Positions 1 through 7,212 of a stretch of DNA of 8,132 nucleotides are shown here, piece after piece. The notes under the pieces were generated by a model. The model ran no database searches and was not told the origin of the DNA. It saw nothing but the letters and a program-made list of their open reading frames with translations. Both the position numbers and the translations under genes were made by a program. Numbering within the stretch: position 1 is the stretch's first letter; every line of letters starts with the position of its first letter. Source of the DNA: Bacteroidota bacterium (GTDB lineage: Bacteria > Bacteroidota > Bacteroidia > Chitinophagales > Chitinophagaceae); the NCBI GenBank assembly GCA_947462495.1, contig CANHOY010000066.1, positions 1 to 8,132 of the forward strand, read 5' to 3'.

Positions 1-2625
1 AAAACTCAGATTGCAAAAACAGACATTGAAGGAAGATATAGTTTTACAATTGATGTAGCTAAGAACTATACTCTCGTTTTAACTTATGTAGGCTATAAAA
101 ATAAGACAGTTCAAGATATTAAAGCGACTACTACTAATGAAGATTTAGTATTAGATGTAGTATTAGAAGAAGCTAATTCAAAATTAGCGGATGTAACGGT
201 ATCAGCTAACAGGTCATCTAATAAAGGGGCTACAGACAATGCCTTAATTGCTTTTCAAAAAAATACAAATACAGTAGCTTCAGTTATTTCTGCAGAGACT
301 ATTAAAAGAAGTCCAGATCGTAATACTGCGGAAATTTTAAAAAGAACACCAGGTGCTTCTATACAAGAAGGTAAATATATAATTGTAAGAGGATTGGCGG
401 ATCGTTACAACCAAGCCATGTTGAATGGTATTTTATTAACTAGTACTGAGCCTGATCGAAAAACGTTTTCTTTTGATTTATTCCCTTCTCAAATTATTGA
501 TAACATTATTATTAATAAAGCCTTCGTTCCAGAATTGCCTGGTGAGTGGGCAGGTGGTTTAATCCAAGTAAATACGAAGGATGTACCTACTAAAAATTTC
601 TTTAATATTCAATTAGGTACAAGTGCGAATAGCTTAGTTACTGGAAAAGATTTTTTCAAAGACAAAGGGGGTAAAACAGATTGGCTAGGAATTGACGATG
701 GATCAAGAGCGTTACCTACTGGTTATACTACTAAATCTAATTTTGATACTGCTAGCATGGGTGCAAAAACTGCTTTAGGTAAAACTATGTCAAGTAATTG
801 GGCACCAGTTCAAACTACAGCCAAGCCCAATATTAACCTGCAAATGAATGGCGGTTTTGCTGGAACACTTTGGGGTAAAAAAATTGGGGGTATGTTTGGT
901 GTGAGTTATGCAAATGCATACCGCTTCCAAGATAATATCAATAATCAAAATGGTATATCTAATGACAAATTCGTCCCGATCACTGAATTAAAAGATAGCA
1001 AGTATTTCCAAGACATTAATATGGGTGCTATTGCAGGCTTATCTATTTTCTTAAACCCTTTGAATAAAATTAGTTATAAAGCTATTGTAAACGTTAAAAC
1101 ATCAAATTCTTATAATTCAAGAATGGGTACTGACTATTCTAGACAAGATTTAGTAAAAGGAAATGAGTTTGTATTTGGTCAAAATGTATTTTTTACCAAT
1201 CAATTAAACGGCGAACATAGCTTGTCTCAAAAATTAAAGTTCAATTGGTATGGAGCGTTTAATATTTTGGATTCATATACACCAGACCAAAGAAGAATTA
1301 TGTATACTAAAAGTATAACAGGTAGTGATCCTTATGTACTGAACATTTCAAATACTTTATCTCAACAATCAGGTAGTAGAATTTTCCAAACCTTATCTGA
1401 TTATATTTATACAGCGGGTGGTGATTTAACTTTTAAAATAAATCAACAAAATACCGTTAAGGCAGGTTATATGGGTCAAGTAAAGGATCGTTTATATGAC
1501 GCTCAATTATTTGCCATCACCATGCCTATAGATAATCCTTCTTTAAGATTATTGCCAGCAGAATCTGCTTTTGTGCCTAATAATTTTGGAACAGGTGCAG
1601 ATAATAAATTTGCCTTCAATTCTATTCAAAATAGAAACTTTAGATATTTAGCCAATACCATTTTAAACGCTGGTTATGTACAATTTGATAATAAATTTTC
1701 TGAAGGCTTAAGAGTTGTTTGGGGCTTAAGAGTAGAAAATTTTGACCAATTAGTTGGTTCCGTTAAAAAGTGGGATCCTCGTCATACTTATTCCAAGGTT
1801 ACTGATTACCTACCAGGTGTGAATGCAACTATTAAAGTGACTGAAAAATCAAATTTAAGAATTACCGCATCTCAAACAGTGATTCGTCCAGAATTAAGAG
1901 AATTATCTGCTTTAAATATATATGACTTTGAATTAAACGCTTCTGTTTCTGGAAATCCATCTTTGAAACGTACAAAAATTACCAATACCGACCTTCGTTA
2001 TGAAGTGTATCCTGCAGCGGGTGAAATGTTTACTGTAGGTGTATTCTATAAGAACTTTGACAACCCTATTGAAAGTATTTATCAAGAAGCTGGAGGTGGT
2101 ACAAGCTTATTCTCTTTCCAAAACGTTTCAAAAGCGACTGCATTTGGTTTTGAAATAGAAGGACGTAAAAAATTGTCTTCTAGATTTACCTTACAAGCAA
2201 ACGGTTCTTATATCAATTCAAAAATTGATGACGCTGCTTTAAATGTAAACAGAGCATTACAAGGTCAATCTCCTTATATCATCAACACGGGTTTATTATA
2301 CGATGTGGTTGAAAAAGGGTTTAATGCTACAGTTTTATTCAATCAAGTGGGTAAACGTATTTACCTAGTAGGGGACATTCAAGCTGGTGCTGGTGCTCCT
2401 GATGTATATGAAAATCCAAGAGCCTTGGTTGATTTTCAAATTAGCAAGAAATTTTCAAATAATAAAGCAGAGATTAAGTTTACAATTTCCGATATCCTAA
2501 ACCAAAGACAAATTTTCTATCAAAATAATAATAGTAGTACTGAATATGATAAAGCAAATGATGCTACTCGTTTTTCAAGAAAATTTGGTACTACTTATGG
2601 CGTAACACTTAATTACTCTTTATAA
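1..2625 (+). CDS. TonB-dependent outer-membrane receptor, 5' end outside the window
   Basis: This is the last 874 codons of a TonB-dependent receptor, an outer-membrane beta-barrel that imports a ligand using energy from TonB-ExbBD. The frame is open from base 1, so the signal peptide and true start lie upstream; the TTG at 394 is internal. Window residues 1-57 match the end of a CarboxypepD_reg-like domain (GRYSFTI, then LTYVGYKNKT). Residues about 92-200 form the plug, with ASVISAETIKR, AEILKRTPG, IIVRGLADRYNQAMLNG, STEPDRK and a PELPGEWAGG segment. A DWLGIDDGSRALP motif follows at about 227-239. The rest is a predicted barrel ending in alternating strands and FGTTYGVTLNYSL. The RGL..RYN..LNG...PEPDRK-like plug is known from the TonB_Xanth_Caul/FrpB-like receptors rather than typical SusC, and no SusD gene follows. 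A lipoprotein gene begins 39 nt downstream and is probably co-transcribed. The substrate cannot be read from the sequence. Confidence 0.92.
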   Translation, partial: KTQIAKTDIEGRYSFTIDVAKNYTLVLTYVGYKNKTVQDIKATTTNEDLVLDVVLEEANSKLADVTVSANRSSNKGATDNALIAFQKNTNTVASVISAETIKRSPDRNTAEILKRTPGASIQEGKYIIVRGLADRYNQAMLNGILLTSTEPDRKTFSFDLFPSQIIDNIIINKAFVPELPGEWAGGLIQVNTKDVPTKNFFNIQLGTSANSLVTGKDFFKDKGGKTDWLGIDDGSRALPTGYTTKSNFDTASMGAKTALGKTMSSNWAPVQTTAKPNINLQMNGGFAGTLWGKKIGGMFGVSYANAYRFQDNINNQNGISNDKFVPITELKDSKYFQDINMGAIAGLSIFLNPLNKISYKAIVNVKTSNSYNSRMGTDYSRQDLVKGNEFVFGQNVFFTNQLNGEHSLSQKLKFNWYGAFNILDSYTPDQRRIMYTKSITGSDPYVLNISNTLSQQSGSRIFQTLSDYIYTAGGDLTFKINQQNTVKAGYMGQVKDRLYDAQLFAITMPIDNPSLRLLPAESAFVPNNFGTGADNKFAFNSIQNRNFRYLANTILNAGYVQFDNKFSEGLRVVWGLRVENFDQLVGSVKKWDPRHTYSKVTDYLPGVNATIKVTEKSNLRITASQTVIRPELRELSALNIYDFELNASVSGNPSLKRTKITNTDLRYEVYPAAGEMFTVGVFYKNFDNPIESIYQEAGGGTSLFSFQNVSKATAFGFEIEGRKKLSSRFTLQANGSYINSKIDDAALNVNRALQGQSPYIINTGLLYDVVEKGFNATVLFNQVGKRIYLVGDIQAGAGAPDVYENPRALVDFQISKKFSNNKAEIKFTISDILNQRQIFYQNNNSSTEYDKANDATRFSRKFGTTYGVTLNYSL

Positions 2626-2664
2626 TATAACAAAATCAAAAAACTTTTTTTAAATACAAAAACA

Positions 2665-4203
2665 ATGAAACAATTATTTATTTTATCCCTAGCTTTTTTA
2701 GCCGTTACTGGTTGCAGAAAGATTGAAATGGATGGCGAAAAAGAAATCTTCGTAGTAACGAAGGAAGTTGCTCCTGTAGGTGTGGTATCAAATACCATTA
2801 CTTTAACAGGTAAAATTACAAAAGACACTACTTTATTTGCAAAAGATGTAAACTATCTTTCTGGTATTGTATATGTGACAAAAGGTGTTACATTAACAGT
2901 TGAACCAGGTGCAAAAGTACAAGGTAAATCTGGCTCAAATGTATCAGCCTTGGTAATTTCTCGTGGTGCTAAAATAGTGGCGAAAGGAACATCGGAAAAA
3001 CCAATTGTGTTCACTTCTGCTTCAGCTAATCCTCAGTCTGGTGACTGGGGTGGAATAGTTATATTAGGAACTGCTAAAGTAAACCAAGTATTAACTTGGA
3101 AAGGTACAGCTGTTACTGGGTTAACTTCAGTGGAAGGCGGTATTAATGATACAGAAGTAGGTTATGGTTTAGCTGGTTCTGGTGATGCTGCATTCCCTAC
3201 AGGAAACGATGCAGATAATTCTGGTATTTTACAATATGCAAGAATTGAATACGCTGGATACGCTTTCCAACCAGATAATGAGTTAAATAGTTTAACAATG
3301 GCTGGTGTGGGTAGTGGTACAACTATTGACCATATCCAAGTTACTTATGCAAAAGATGATGCTTACGAGTGGTTTGGCGGTACCGTAAACTGTAAGTATT
3401 TAATTGCTTACAAAACTCAAGACGATGATTTTGATACAGACTTTGGATATTCTGGGAATGTTCAGTTTGGTATCGTCTTAAGAGATTCAGTTATTGCCGA
3501 TATCTCTCAATCTGAAGCATTTGAATCAGATAATGATGGTAAAGGATCTTCTCTAACACCAAGAACCTCAGCAGTTTTTTCAAATATCACTGCCATTGGA
3601 CCAAGAGCAACTTTAGCTAGTGTAGGAAATACTTTATATAGAGCAGGAGCACATATCAGAAGAAATACAGGTATTTCTATCATGAACTCTATTATTACTG
3701 GTTGGCCTATTGGTCTTAATTTTGATGTCGCATTAGGAAATGTAGATAAGAATATTAATGACAGCAGTATTAGAATTAAGAACACTACACTTGCTGGTAA
3801 TACTTCCAATATAACTTTAAGTGGTACATCTACTGTTGGAACTACAGCTGCAAGCTTATTGACTTGGTTTTCAACTCCTGCATTTGGTAATACAATTTTA
3901 ACAAATGCTACAGCGGATAGATTAAAATTAATTCAACCATTTAACTATACAAGTCCAGATTTTACTCCTTACGCTAATAACTCAACTCCATCTACTACTC
4001 CAGCAACACCTAGTACTGATCCTATAACTGCTGCTACTTGGGGTTCATTAGGTACTTGGAATGATGTCAACTTCACTAAAAATGGTTCTTTCACAGATGA
4101 TAAATTACAAAATGCTTTCTTTGAGAAAGTTACTTTTAGAGGTGCAGTTGCAGTATCTGGCGATAATCAAACATGGTGGAAAGGTTGGACAGTTTGGAAA
4201 TAA
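2665..4203 (+). CDS. Beta-helix lipoprotein paired with the TonB receptor
   Basis: This is a 512-residue predicted lipoprotein of unknown function. Residues 1-17 form a type II signal peptide with lipobox VTGC, so Cys17 would be lipidated. Residues about 60-430 are rich in G, N, D and short hydrophobic strands (GVTLTVEPGAKVQG, GAKIVAKGTSEKPIVFTSA, GDWGGIVILG, ILQYARIEYAG), as in right-handed parallel beta-helix folds. Conserved-looking elements are EWFGG at 235-239, an acidic stretch DDDFDTDFG at 253-261, and FESDND at 286-291, which could bind a metal such as calcium (inference). A Ser/Thr/Pro-rich linker (440-453) joins a small aromatic C-terminal module (about 454-512) ending FFEKVTFRGAV...WWKGWTVWK. 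From memory, homologues are common beside TonB-dependent receptors in Bacteroidota and some carry a misleading 'multidrug transporter' label; no membrane transporter segments are visible. It probably acts at the outer membrane with the receptor. The ATG follows an A-rich leader, and the gene ends just before a strong terminator. Confidence 0.85.
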   Translation: MKQLFILSLAFLAVTGCRKIEMDGEKEIFVVTKEVAPVGVVSNTITLTGKITKDTTLFAKDVNYLSGIVYVTKGVTLTVEPGAKVQGKSGSNVSALVISRGAKIVAKGTSEKPIVFTSASANPQSGDWGGIVILGTAKVNQVLTWKGTAVTGLTSVEGGINDTEVGYGLAGSGDAAFPTGNDADNSGILQYARIEYAGYAFQPDNELNSLTMAGVGSGTTIDHIQVTYAKDDAYEWFGGTVNCKYLIAYKTQDDDFDTDFGYSGNVQFGIVLRDSVIADISQSEAFESDNDGKGSSLTPRTSAVFSNITAIGPRATLASVGNTLYRAGAHIRRNTGISIMNSIITGWPIGLNFDVALGNVDKNINDSSIRIKNTTLAGNTSNITLSGTSTVGTTAASLLTWFSTPAFGNTILTNATADRLKLIQPFNYTSPDFTPYANNSTPSTTPATPSTDPITAATWGSLGTWNDVNFTKNGSFTDDKLQNAFFEKVTFRGAVAVSGDNQTWWKGWTVWK

Positions 4204-4235
4204 GCTAGTATTTAAAAGATTGTTAGATTCTATAT

Positions 4236-4271
4236 AAAAAAAGCGTCCCGAATTTACGGGACGCTTTTTTT
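4236..4271. terminator. Bidirectional intrinsic terminator between convergent operons
   Basis: A perfect 8-bp stem, GCGTCCCG (4243-4250) with CGGGACGC (4257-4264), encloses a 6-nt loop AATTTA. Seven A residues precede it (4236-4242) and seven T residues follow (4265-4271), so the whole element works as a hairpin plus U-tract on both strands. It lies 32 nt past the lipoprotein stop codon and 41 nt past the arsC stop on the opposite strand, as expected for a terminator shared by convergent transcripts. Confidence 0.93.
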
Positions 4272-4312
4272 ATTATAATATTTATTTTTTCTAATAGAGT
4301 GGATAAAAGTTA

Positions 4313-4729
4313 CTAGTTTATATATTCTTCTATAAAGTTTTCGCAATACTCTTTAATCATTGCTCTTACGCTTTTAAACTGCTCATTAATTTCATCCTCT
4401 GCGCCTATTGCTTTGGCGGGGTCGGGGAAATTATAATGTAATTTAACAGCCTTGGTGGGAAAATAAGGACAACGCTCTTTTGCGTTATCGCAAACAGTTA
4501 TCACGTAATCAAAATCGACACCAAAGTATTCGGTAATATTATTAGAGGTATGGTGTGCAATATCAATACCAATTTCTTTCATAGAAGCTATGGCTTTTGG
4601 ATTCACACCATGCGTTTCTACGCCTGCAGAATATACATGGGCTTTTCCCGCAGTCATCGAAGCTAAAAAGCCATGAGCTATTTGACTTCTGCAACTATTA
4701 CCTGTACATAAGACTAAAATATTTTTCAT
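4313..4729 (-). CDS. arsC: Arsenate reductase, thioredoxin-coupled (low-molecular-weight phosphatase fold)
   Basis: This 138-residue cytosolic enzyme is expected to reduce arsenate to arsenite. The phosphatase-type P-loop CTGNSCRS begins at Cys8 and has Arg14 at the end of the C-x5-R motif. Cys80 and Cys87 (VCDNAKERCP) reproduce the seven-residue spacing of the redox relay Cys82/Cys89 in Staphylococcus aureus ArsC, which ends in a disulfide resolved by thioredoxin. Asp103 in FPDP matches the catalytic Asp-Pro of the family. With the nucleophile and both relay cysteines present, it fits the thioredoxin-linked ArsC class rather than a plain protein tyrosine phosphatase or the glutaredoxin-linked E. 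coli type. The length is normal. It is the last gene of the arsR-arsM-arsC operon, starting 20 nt after arsM, and is followed by the shared terminator. No arsenite efflux gene follows it, so its product would be passed to ArsM or to a pump encoded elsewhere. Confidence 0.95.
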   Translation of the reverse strand: MKNILVLCTGNSCRSQIAHGFLASMTAGKAHVYSAGVETHGVNPKAIASMKEIGIDIAHHTSNNITEYFGVDFDYVITVCDNAKERCPYFPTKAVKLHYNFPDPAKAIGAEDEINEQFKSVRAMIKEYCENFIEEYIN

Positions 4730-4749
4730 ACTCGTTTTAGTTTATTTTG

Positions 4750-5589
4750 TTAGCAACATCCTGCACCTGGCACACAAACCGCTTTAGGTTTTTGTGCAAA
4801 TACGGTAACAGAGAAAATACCCATTTGAGAAGCTTTAAAGTTAGCAATTTCAGCAGGGTTTAAATAATTCACTAAAATATCATCTGGAATTATAATAGCT
4901 TTTTCTTTTTGTACCACTACATTTTCAAAACCATTCGCATGTATTAATTCCATATACACTTGCTTCTGAATTGCACCAGATACACAACCTGCATACATTT
5001 CTGCAGCATTTCTTAAAGCTTCTGGCAGCGCACCTACTAATACCACATCGGATATACTAAAATGACCACCTGGTTTTAAAACTCTAAATATATCTTGAAT
5101 AACGGCATGTTTATTAGGCACTAAGTTTAATACACAATTGCTTACTACTACATCTGCTATGTTGGAAGTGATAGGCATATTTTCAATATCGCCTTGTCTA
5201 AATTCAACATTGTGGTAGCCCATTTTTTCTGCATTAGCTCTTGCTTTCTCAATCATTGCGGGTGTAAAATCAATACCTATAACTTTACCAGTGGCACCTG
5301 TACTTCTTCTTGCTACAAAACAATCATTGCCTGCACCTGAACCTAAATCCACTACTACATCACCTTCTTTTATTTTTGCAAACTCGGTAGGTAATCCACA
5401 GCCTAGTCCTAAATCAGCGCCTTCTACATAACCCGGGAGCTGGGTATAGTCATCCGACATGATATTGTAAATTTCGGTACTACAGCCACCAGCCCCACAA
5501 CAAGAAGACATGTTGGTCTCTTTATCTTGTAAAGCAATCTCACTGTATTTTGCTTTTACGATTTCTTTTAATTCTAATTCTGTTTTCAT
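4750..5589 (-). CDS. arsM: Arsenite S-adenosylmethionine methyltransferase
   Basis: This 279-residue enzyme is expected to methylate As(III) stepwise with S-adenosylmethionine, giving mono-, di- and possibly volatile trimethyl arsenicals. The class I methyltransferase core shows motif I VDLGSGAGND at 80-89, an acidic strand-2 end in GIDFTPAMIEKA (105-116), GDIENMP (133-139), and LKPGGHFSISD (171-181). The three cysteines known to bind arsenic in ArsM/AS3MT are all present: Cys64 in DLGLGCGLP, Cys152 in VSNCVLNL and Cys202 in YAGCVSGA. Extra cysteine clusters lie near the N-terminus (Cys30, Cys31, Cys36) and at the C-terminal end (Cys272, Cys278, Cys279); such tails may help capture As(III) (inference). 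The ATG lies 18 nt after the arsR stop, and GAAACT directly precedes it, the same six bases as before the arsR start. Met27 is an alternative internal start but would leave a 75-nt gap, so the upstream ATG is preferred. Confidence 0.95.
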   Translation of the reverse strand: MKTELELKEIVKAKYSEIALQDKETNMSSCCGAGGCSTEIYNIMSDDYTQLPGYVEGADLGLGCGLPTEFAKIKEGDVVVDLGSGAGNDCFVARRSTGATGKVIGIDFTPAMIEKARANAEKMGYHNVEFRQGDIENMPITSNIADVVVSNCVLNLVPNKHAVIQDIFRVLKPGGHFSISDVVLVGALPEALRNAAEMYAGCVSGAIQKQVYMELIHANGFENVVVQKEKAIIIPDDILVNYLNPAEIANFKASQMGIFSVTVFAQKPKAVCVPGAGCC

Positions 5590-5607
5590 AGTTTCAATTT
5601 TTTATTG

Positions 5608-5922
5608 TTAACAACAAGATTTTGCTTTGTAAGTAGTATTAAATAAGCCATCAAATAGCTTAGCTATTTTTTTCCAGTTAGACTCATTAATACAATAACA
5701 TGTTTTTACGCCTGTAATTTCTCCCTGTATTAAACCCGCTTCTTTTAATTCCTTTAAATGTTGCGAAACAGTGCTTTGTGAAAGCGGTAATTCGTCTACG
5801 ATATCTCCACAAATACAGGTCTGCTTTTTAAGTAGTAAACGAATAATAGCCACCCTAGCAGGGTGCCCCAAGGCCTTAGCTAGTAATGCAATTTGTTCGT
5901 CTTTTTCTGTATAGAGTGCCAT
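5608..5922 (-). CDS. arsR: ArsR/SmtB-family arsenic-responsive repressor
   Basis: This 104-residue winged-helix repressor is expected to release DNA when it binds As(III) or Sb(III). The N-terminal part carries AKALGHPARVAIIRLLL (15-31), typical of the family. The recognition helix region is LPLSQSTVSQHLKELKEAGLI (45-65), followed by the wing GEITGVKTCYCIN (67-79). Cys36 and Cys38 in TCICGDIV sit where the alpha-3 ELCVCDL metalloid site of E. coli ArsR lies. Two more pairs, Cys75/Cys77 and the C-terminal Cys103/Cys104, could supply a third ligand or a separate site. It is the first gene of the ars operon, and a perfect 24-bp palindrome lies 8 nt upstream of its start, so it is very likely autoregulated. 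The arsenic role is inferred from the cysteines and from arsM and arsC downstream; other thiophilic metals are possible but less likely. Confidence 0.94.
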   Translation of the reverse strand: MALYTEKDEQIALLAKALGHPARVAIIRLLLKKQTCICGDIVDELPLSQSTVSQHLKELKEAGLIQGEITGVKTCYCINESNWKKIAKLFDGLFNTTYKAKSCC

Positions 5923-5930
5923 AGTTTCTT

Positions 5931-5954
5931 ATTAATCGTAAAATTACGATTAAT
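5931..5954. promoter_or_regulatory. Probable ArsR operator, perfect 24-bp palindrome
   Basis: Arms ATTAATCGTAA (5931-5941) and TTACGATTAAT (5944-5954) are exact reverse complements around a central AA. The element lies 8 nt upstream of the arsR start codon and covers the predicted -7 promoter box. Position, symmetry and overlap fit an autorepression site for the adjacent ArsR. Binding itself is inferred. Confidence 0.8.
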
Positions 5955-5968
5955 ATTTGTTTCACAAA
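5939..5968 (-). promoter_or_regulatory. Candidate ars operon promoter, Bacteroidota type
   Basis: On the minus strand TTTG (5965-5968) is followed after 18 nt by TAATTTTA (5939-5946). This matches the Bacteroidota -33 TTTG / -7 TAnnTTTG pattern with one mismatch in the final G. The -7 box lies inside the 24-bp palindrome, so repressor binding would block it. The implied leader is very short, which weakens the call; another promoter further upstream in 5969-6010 is possible. Confidence 0.4.
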
Positions 5969-6012
5969 ATATTTTACAATCTATTTTTTAGAAACTGATT
6001 AAAATCATATAT

Positions 6013-6047
6013 AAAAAAAGCCTAGTCTTTTGAAGGACCAGGCTTTT
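6013..6047 (-). terminator. Intrinsic terminator of ald
   Basis: On the minus strand AAAAGCCT pairs with AGGCTTTT, then comes a G-U wobble and GTC with GAC, giving about 12 paired positions around an 8-nt loop, followed by seven T residues (6013-6019). The wobble is an A/C mismatch if read on the plus strand, so the element suits minus-strand transcription. It lies 22 nt beyond the ald stop and separates ald from the ars operon promoter. Confidence 0.85.
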
Positions 6048-6069
6048 AAATATCAAACCCATTCGAATA

Positions 6070-7155
6070 CTATGCGTTGAATGCGTCGCCTACGCCTTTA
6101 TGTAAAATTTTTCCAGCTTTTATATTTAATCCTTTTGCTAAAGCTGCATTGTCAACACATGCTTTTTCCCATCCTTTATTGGCAATGGCAATAGCATAAG
6201 GCAAAGTGGCTTGTGTTAAAGCACGCGTAGATGTTTGCGGAACGGCTCCTGGCATATTGGCTACGCAATAGTGTAAAATGTTTTGCTCCATGTACACTGG
6301 ATTTTCATGCGTAGTAGGTTTGCATGTTTCAATACATCCTCCTTGATCTACGGCAACATCCACTACCACTGTGCCTGCTTCCATTAATGCTAAATCCACT
6401 TTCTTAATTAAATGCGGTGCTTTTGCACCATGTAATAACACTGCACCTATTACTAAATCAACAGTTGGTAATTTTTCTTGAATAGCCATTAAGGTAGAAT
6501 ATTGTGTAACCACATTTGCTGGCATGACGTCCGATAAATATCTTAATCTTGTTAAGTTTGTATCCATAATGGTAACGTTGGCCCCTAAACCTGCAGCCAT
6601 TTTTGCTGCTTGTGTTCCAACAATTCCACCACCTATAATTAATACTTCGGCAGGTTTCACTCCTGGCACACCGCCTAATAATTTTCCTTTTCCGCCAAAT
6701 GGTTTTCCTAAATAATAAGCCCCCACATTTACCGCCATTCTTCCTGCCACTTCCGACATAGGAACTAATAAGGGTAATGAACCATCAGGTAATTCAACGG
6801 TTTCATAGGCAATACATACTGCTAATGATTTCATCATGGCTTCGGTTAATTCCTTAGAAGCTGCAAAGTGGAAATAAGTAAATAATATTTGTCCAGCTTT
6901 AATCAGTGGGTATTCTACTGCCAAAGGTTCTTTTACTTTAATAATCATTTCTGCAATAGCGTAAATTTCTTGTGCAGTATTTAAGATACTAGCACCTGCT
7001 TTAATATAAGCCTCATCTGCAAATCCCGAGCCGGCACCAGCTTTAGTTTCAATATAAACCTGGTGACCTTGTCTAACGAGGGCATCTACTCCTTCGGGGG
7101 TCAAACCTACACGGTACTCTTGTACCTTAATTTCTTTGGGAACACCTATGATCAT
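6070..7155 (-). CDS. ald: Alanine dehydrogenase (NAD-dependent)
   Basis: This 361-residue cytosolic enzyme is expected to interconvert L-alanine and pyruvate plus ammonia with NAD, linking alanine use to central carbon and nitrogen metabolism. The N-terminus MIIGVPKEIK..EYRVGLTP is the family hallmark. Key residues known from Mycobacterium tuberculosis Ald occur at the same numbers: Arg15, Lys75 (KVKEP) and His96 (TYFHFA) for pyruvate binding and catalysis, and Asp270 (VAVDQGG) in the active site. The Rossmann NAD-binding loop GGGIVG is at 175-180 and Asp198 (IMDTN) is placed to hold the adenosine ribose. The family signature around VPMSEVAGRMAVNVGA (131-146) is intact. Length is near the usual 370, with no sign of damage. 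The gene is divergent from an Lrp/AsnC-family regulator, an arrangement known for ald/aldR in other bacteria, and has its own terminator. The related transhydrogenase alpha subunit is unlikely given the length and the matching Ald residues. Confidence 0.96.
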   Translation of the reverse strand: MIIGVPKEIKVQEYRVGLTPEGVDALVRQGHQVYIETKAGAGSGFADEAYIKAGASILNTAQEIYAIAEMIIKVKEPLAVEYPLIKAGQILFTYFHFAASKELTEAMMKSLAVCIAYETVELPDGSLPLLVPMSEVAGRMAVNVGAYYLGKPFGGKGKLLGGVPGVKPAEVLIIGGGIVGTQAAKMAAGLGANVTIMDTNLTRLRYLSDVMPANVVTQYSTLMAIQEKLPTVDLVIGAVLLHGAKAPHLIKKVDLALMEAGTVVVDVAVDQGGCIETCKPTTHENPVYMEQNILHYCVANMPGAVPQTSTRALTQATLPYAIAIANKGWEKACVDNAALAKGLNIKAGKILHKGVGDAFNA

Positions 7156-7178
7156 TAATTTTTGATTTTATTTCGGTA

Positions 7179-7212
7179 CAAAGTTCAATTAAAAGGAAAT
7201 ATTATTTTCAAA
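7179..7212 (-). promoter_or_regulatory. Candidate ald promoter
   Basis: On the minus strand TTTG (7209-7212) and GAACTTTG (7179-7186) are 22 nt apart, close to the Bacteroidota -33/-7 pattern with one mismatch in the -7 box. A start site near 7173 would leave a leader of about 18 nt. The -33 box directly abuts the inverted repeat in the same intergenic region. The match is imperfect. Confidence 0.35.

Noticed and set aside
394..396. TTG as the start of the TonB receptor gene
   Set aside because: The frame is open from base 1 and the upstream residues encode the expected CarboxypepD_reg domain and the first half of the plug, so the TTG is an internal Leu codon.
2626..2664. T-rich stretch after the receptor gene as a terminator
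   Set aside because: There is no GC-containing hairpin before the run of T, so the lipoprotein gene is likely co-transcribed with the receptor.
2613..2828. Minus-strand open frame of 71 codons
   Set aside because: It lies opposite the lipoprotein signal peptide region and has no recognisable protein features; it is a shadow.
3507..3809. Minus-strand open frame of 100 codons
   Set aside because: It is fully antisense to the lipoprotein gene, and its hydrophobic composition is what antisense reading of that region gives.
6524..6715. Plus-strand open frame of 63 codons
   Set aside because: It is antisense to the NAD-binding region of ald, and its Pro-rich product reflects the complement of Gly codons.
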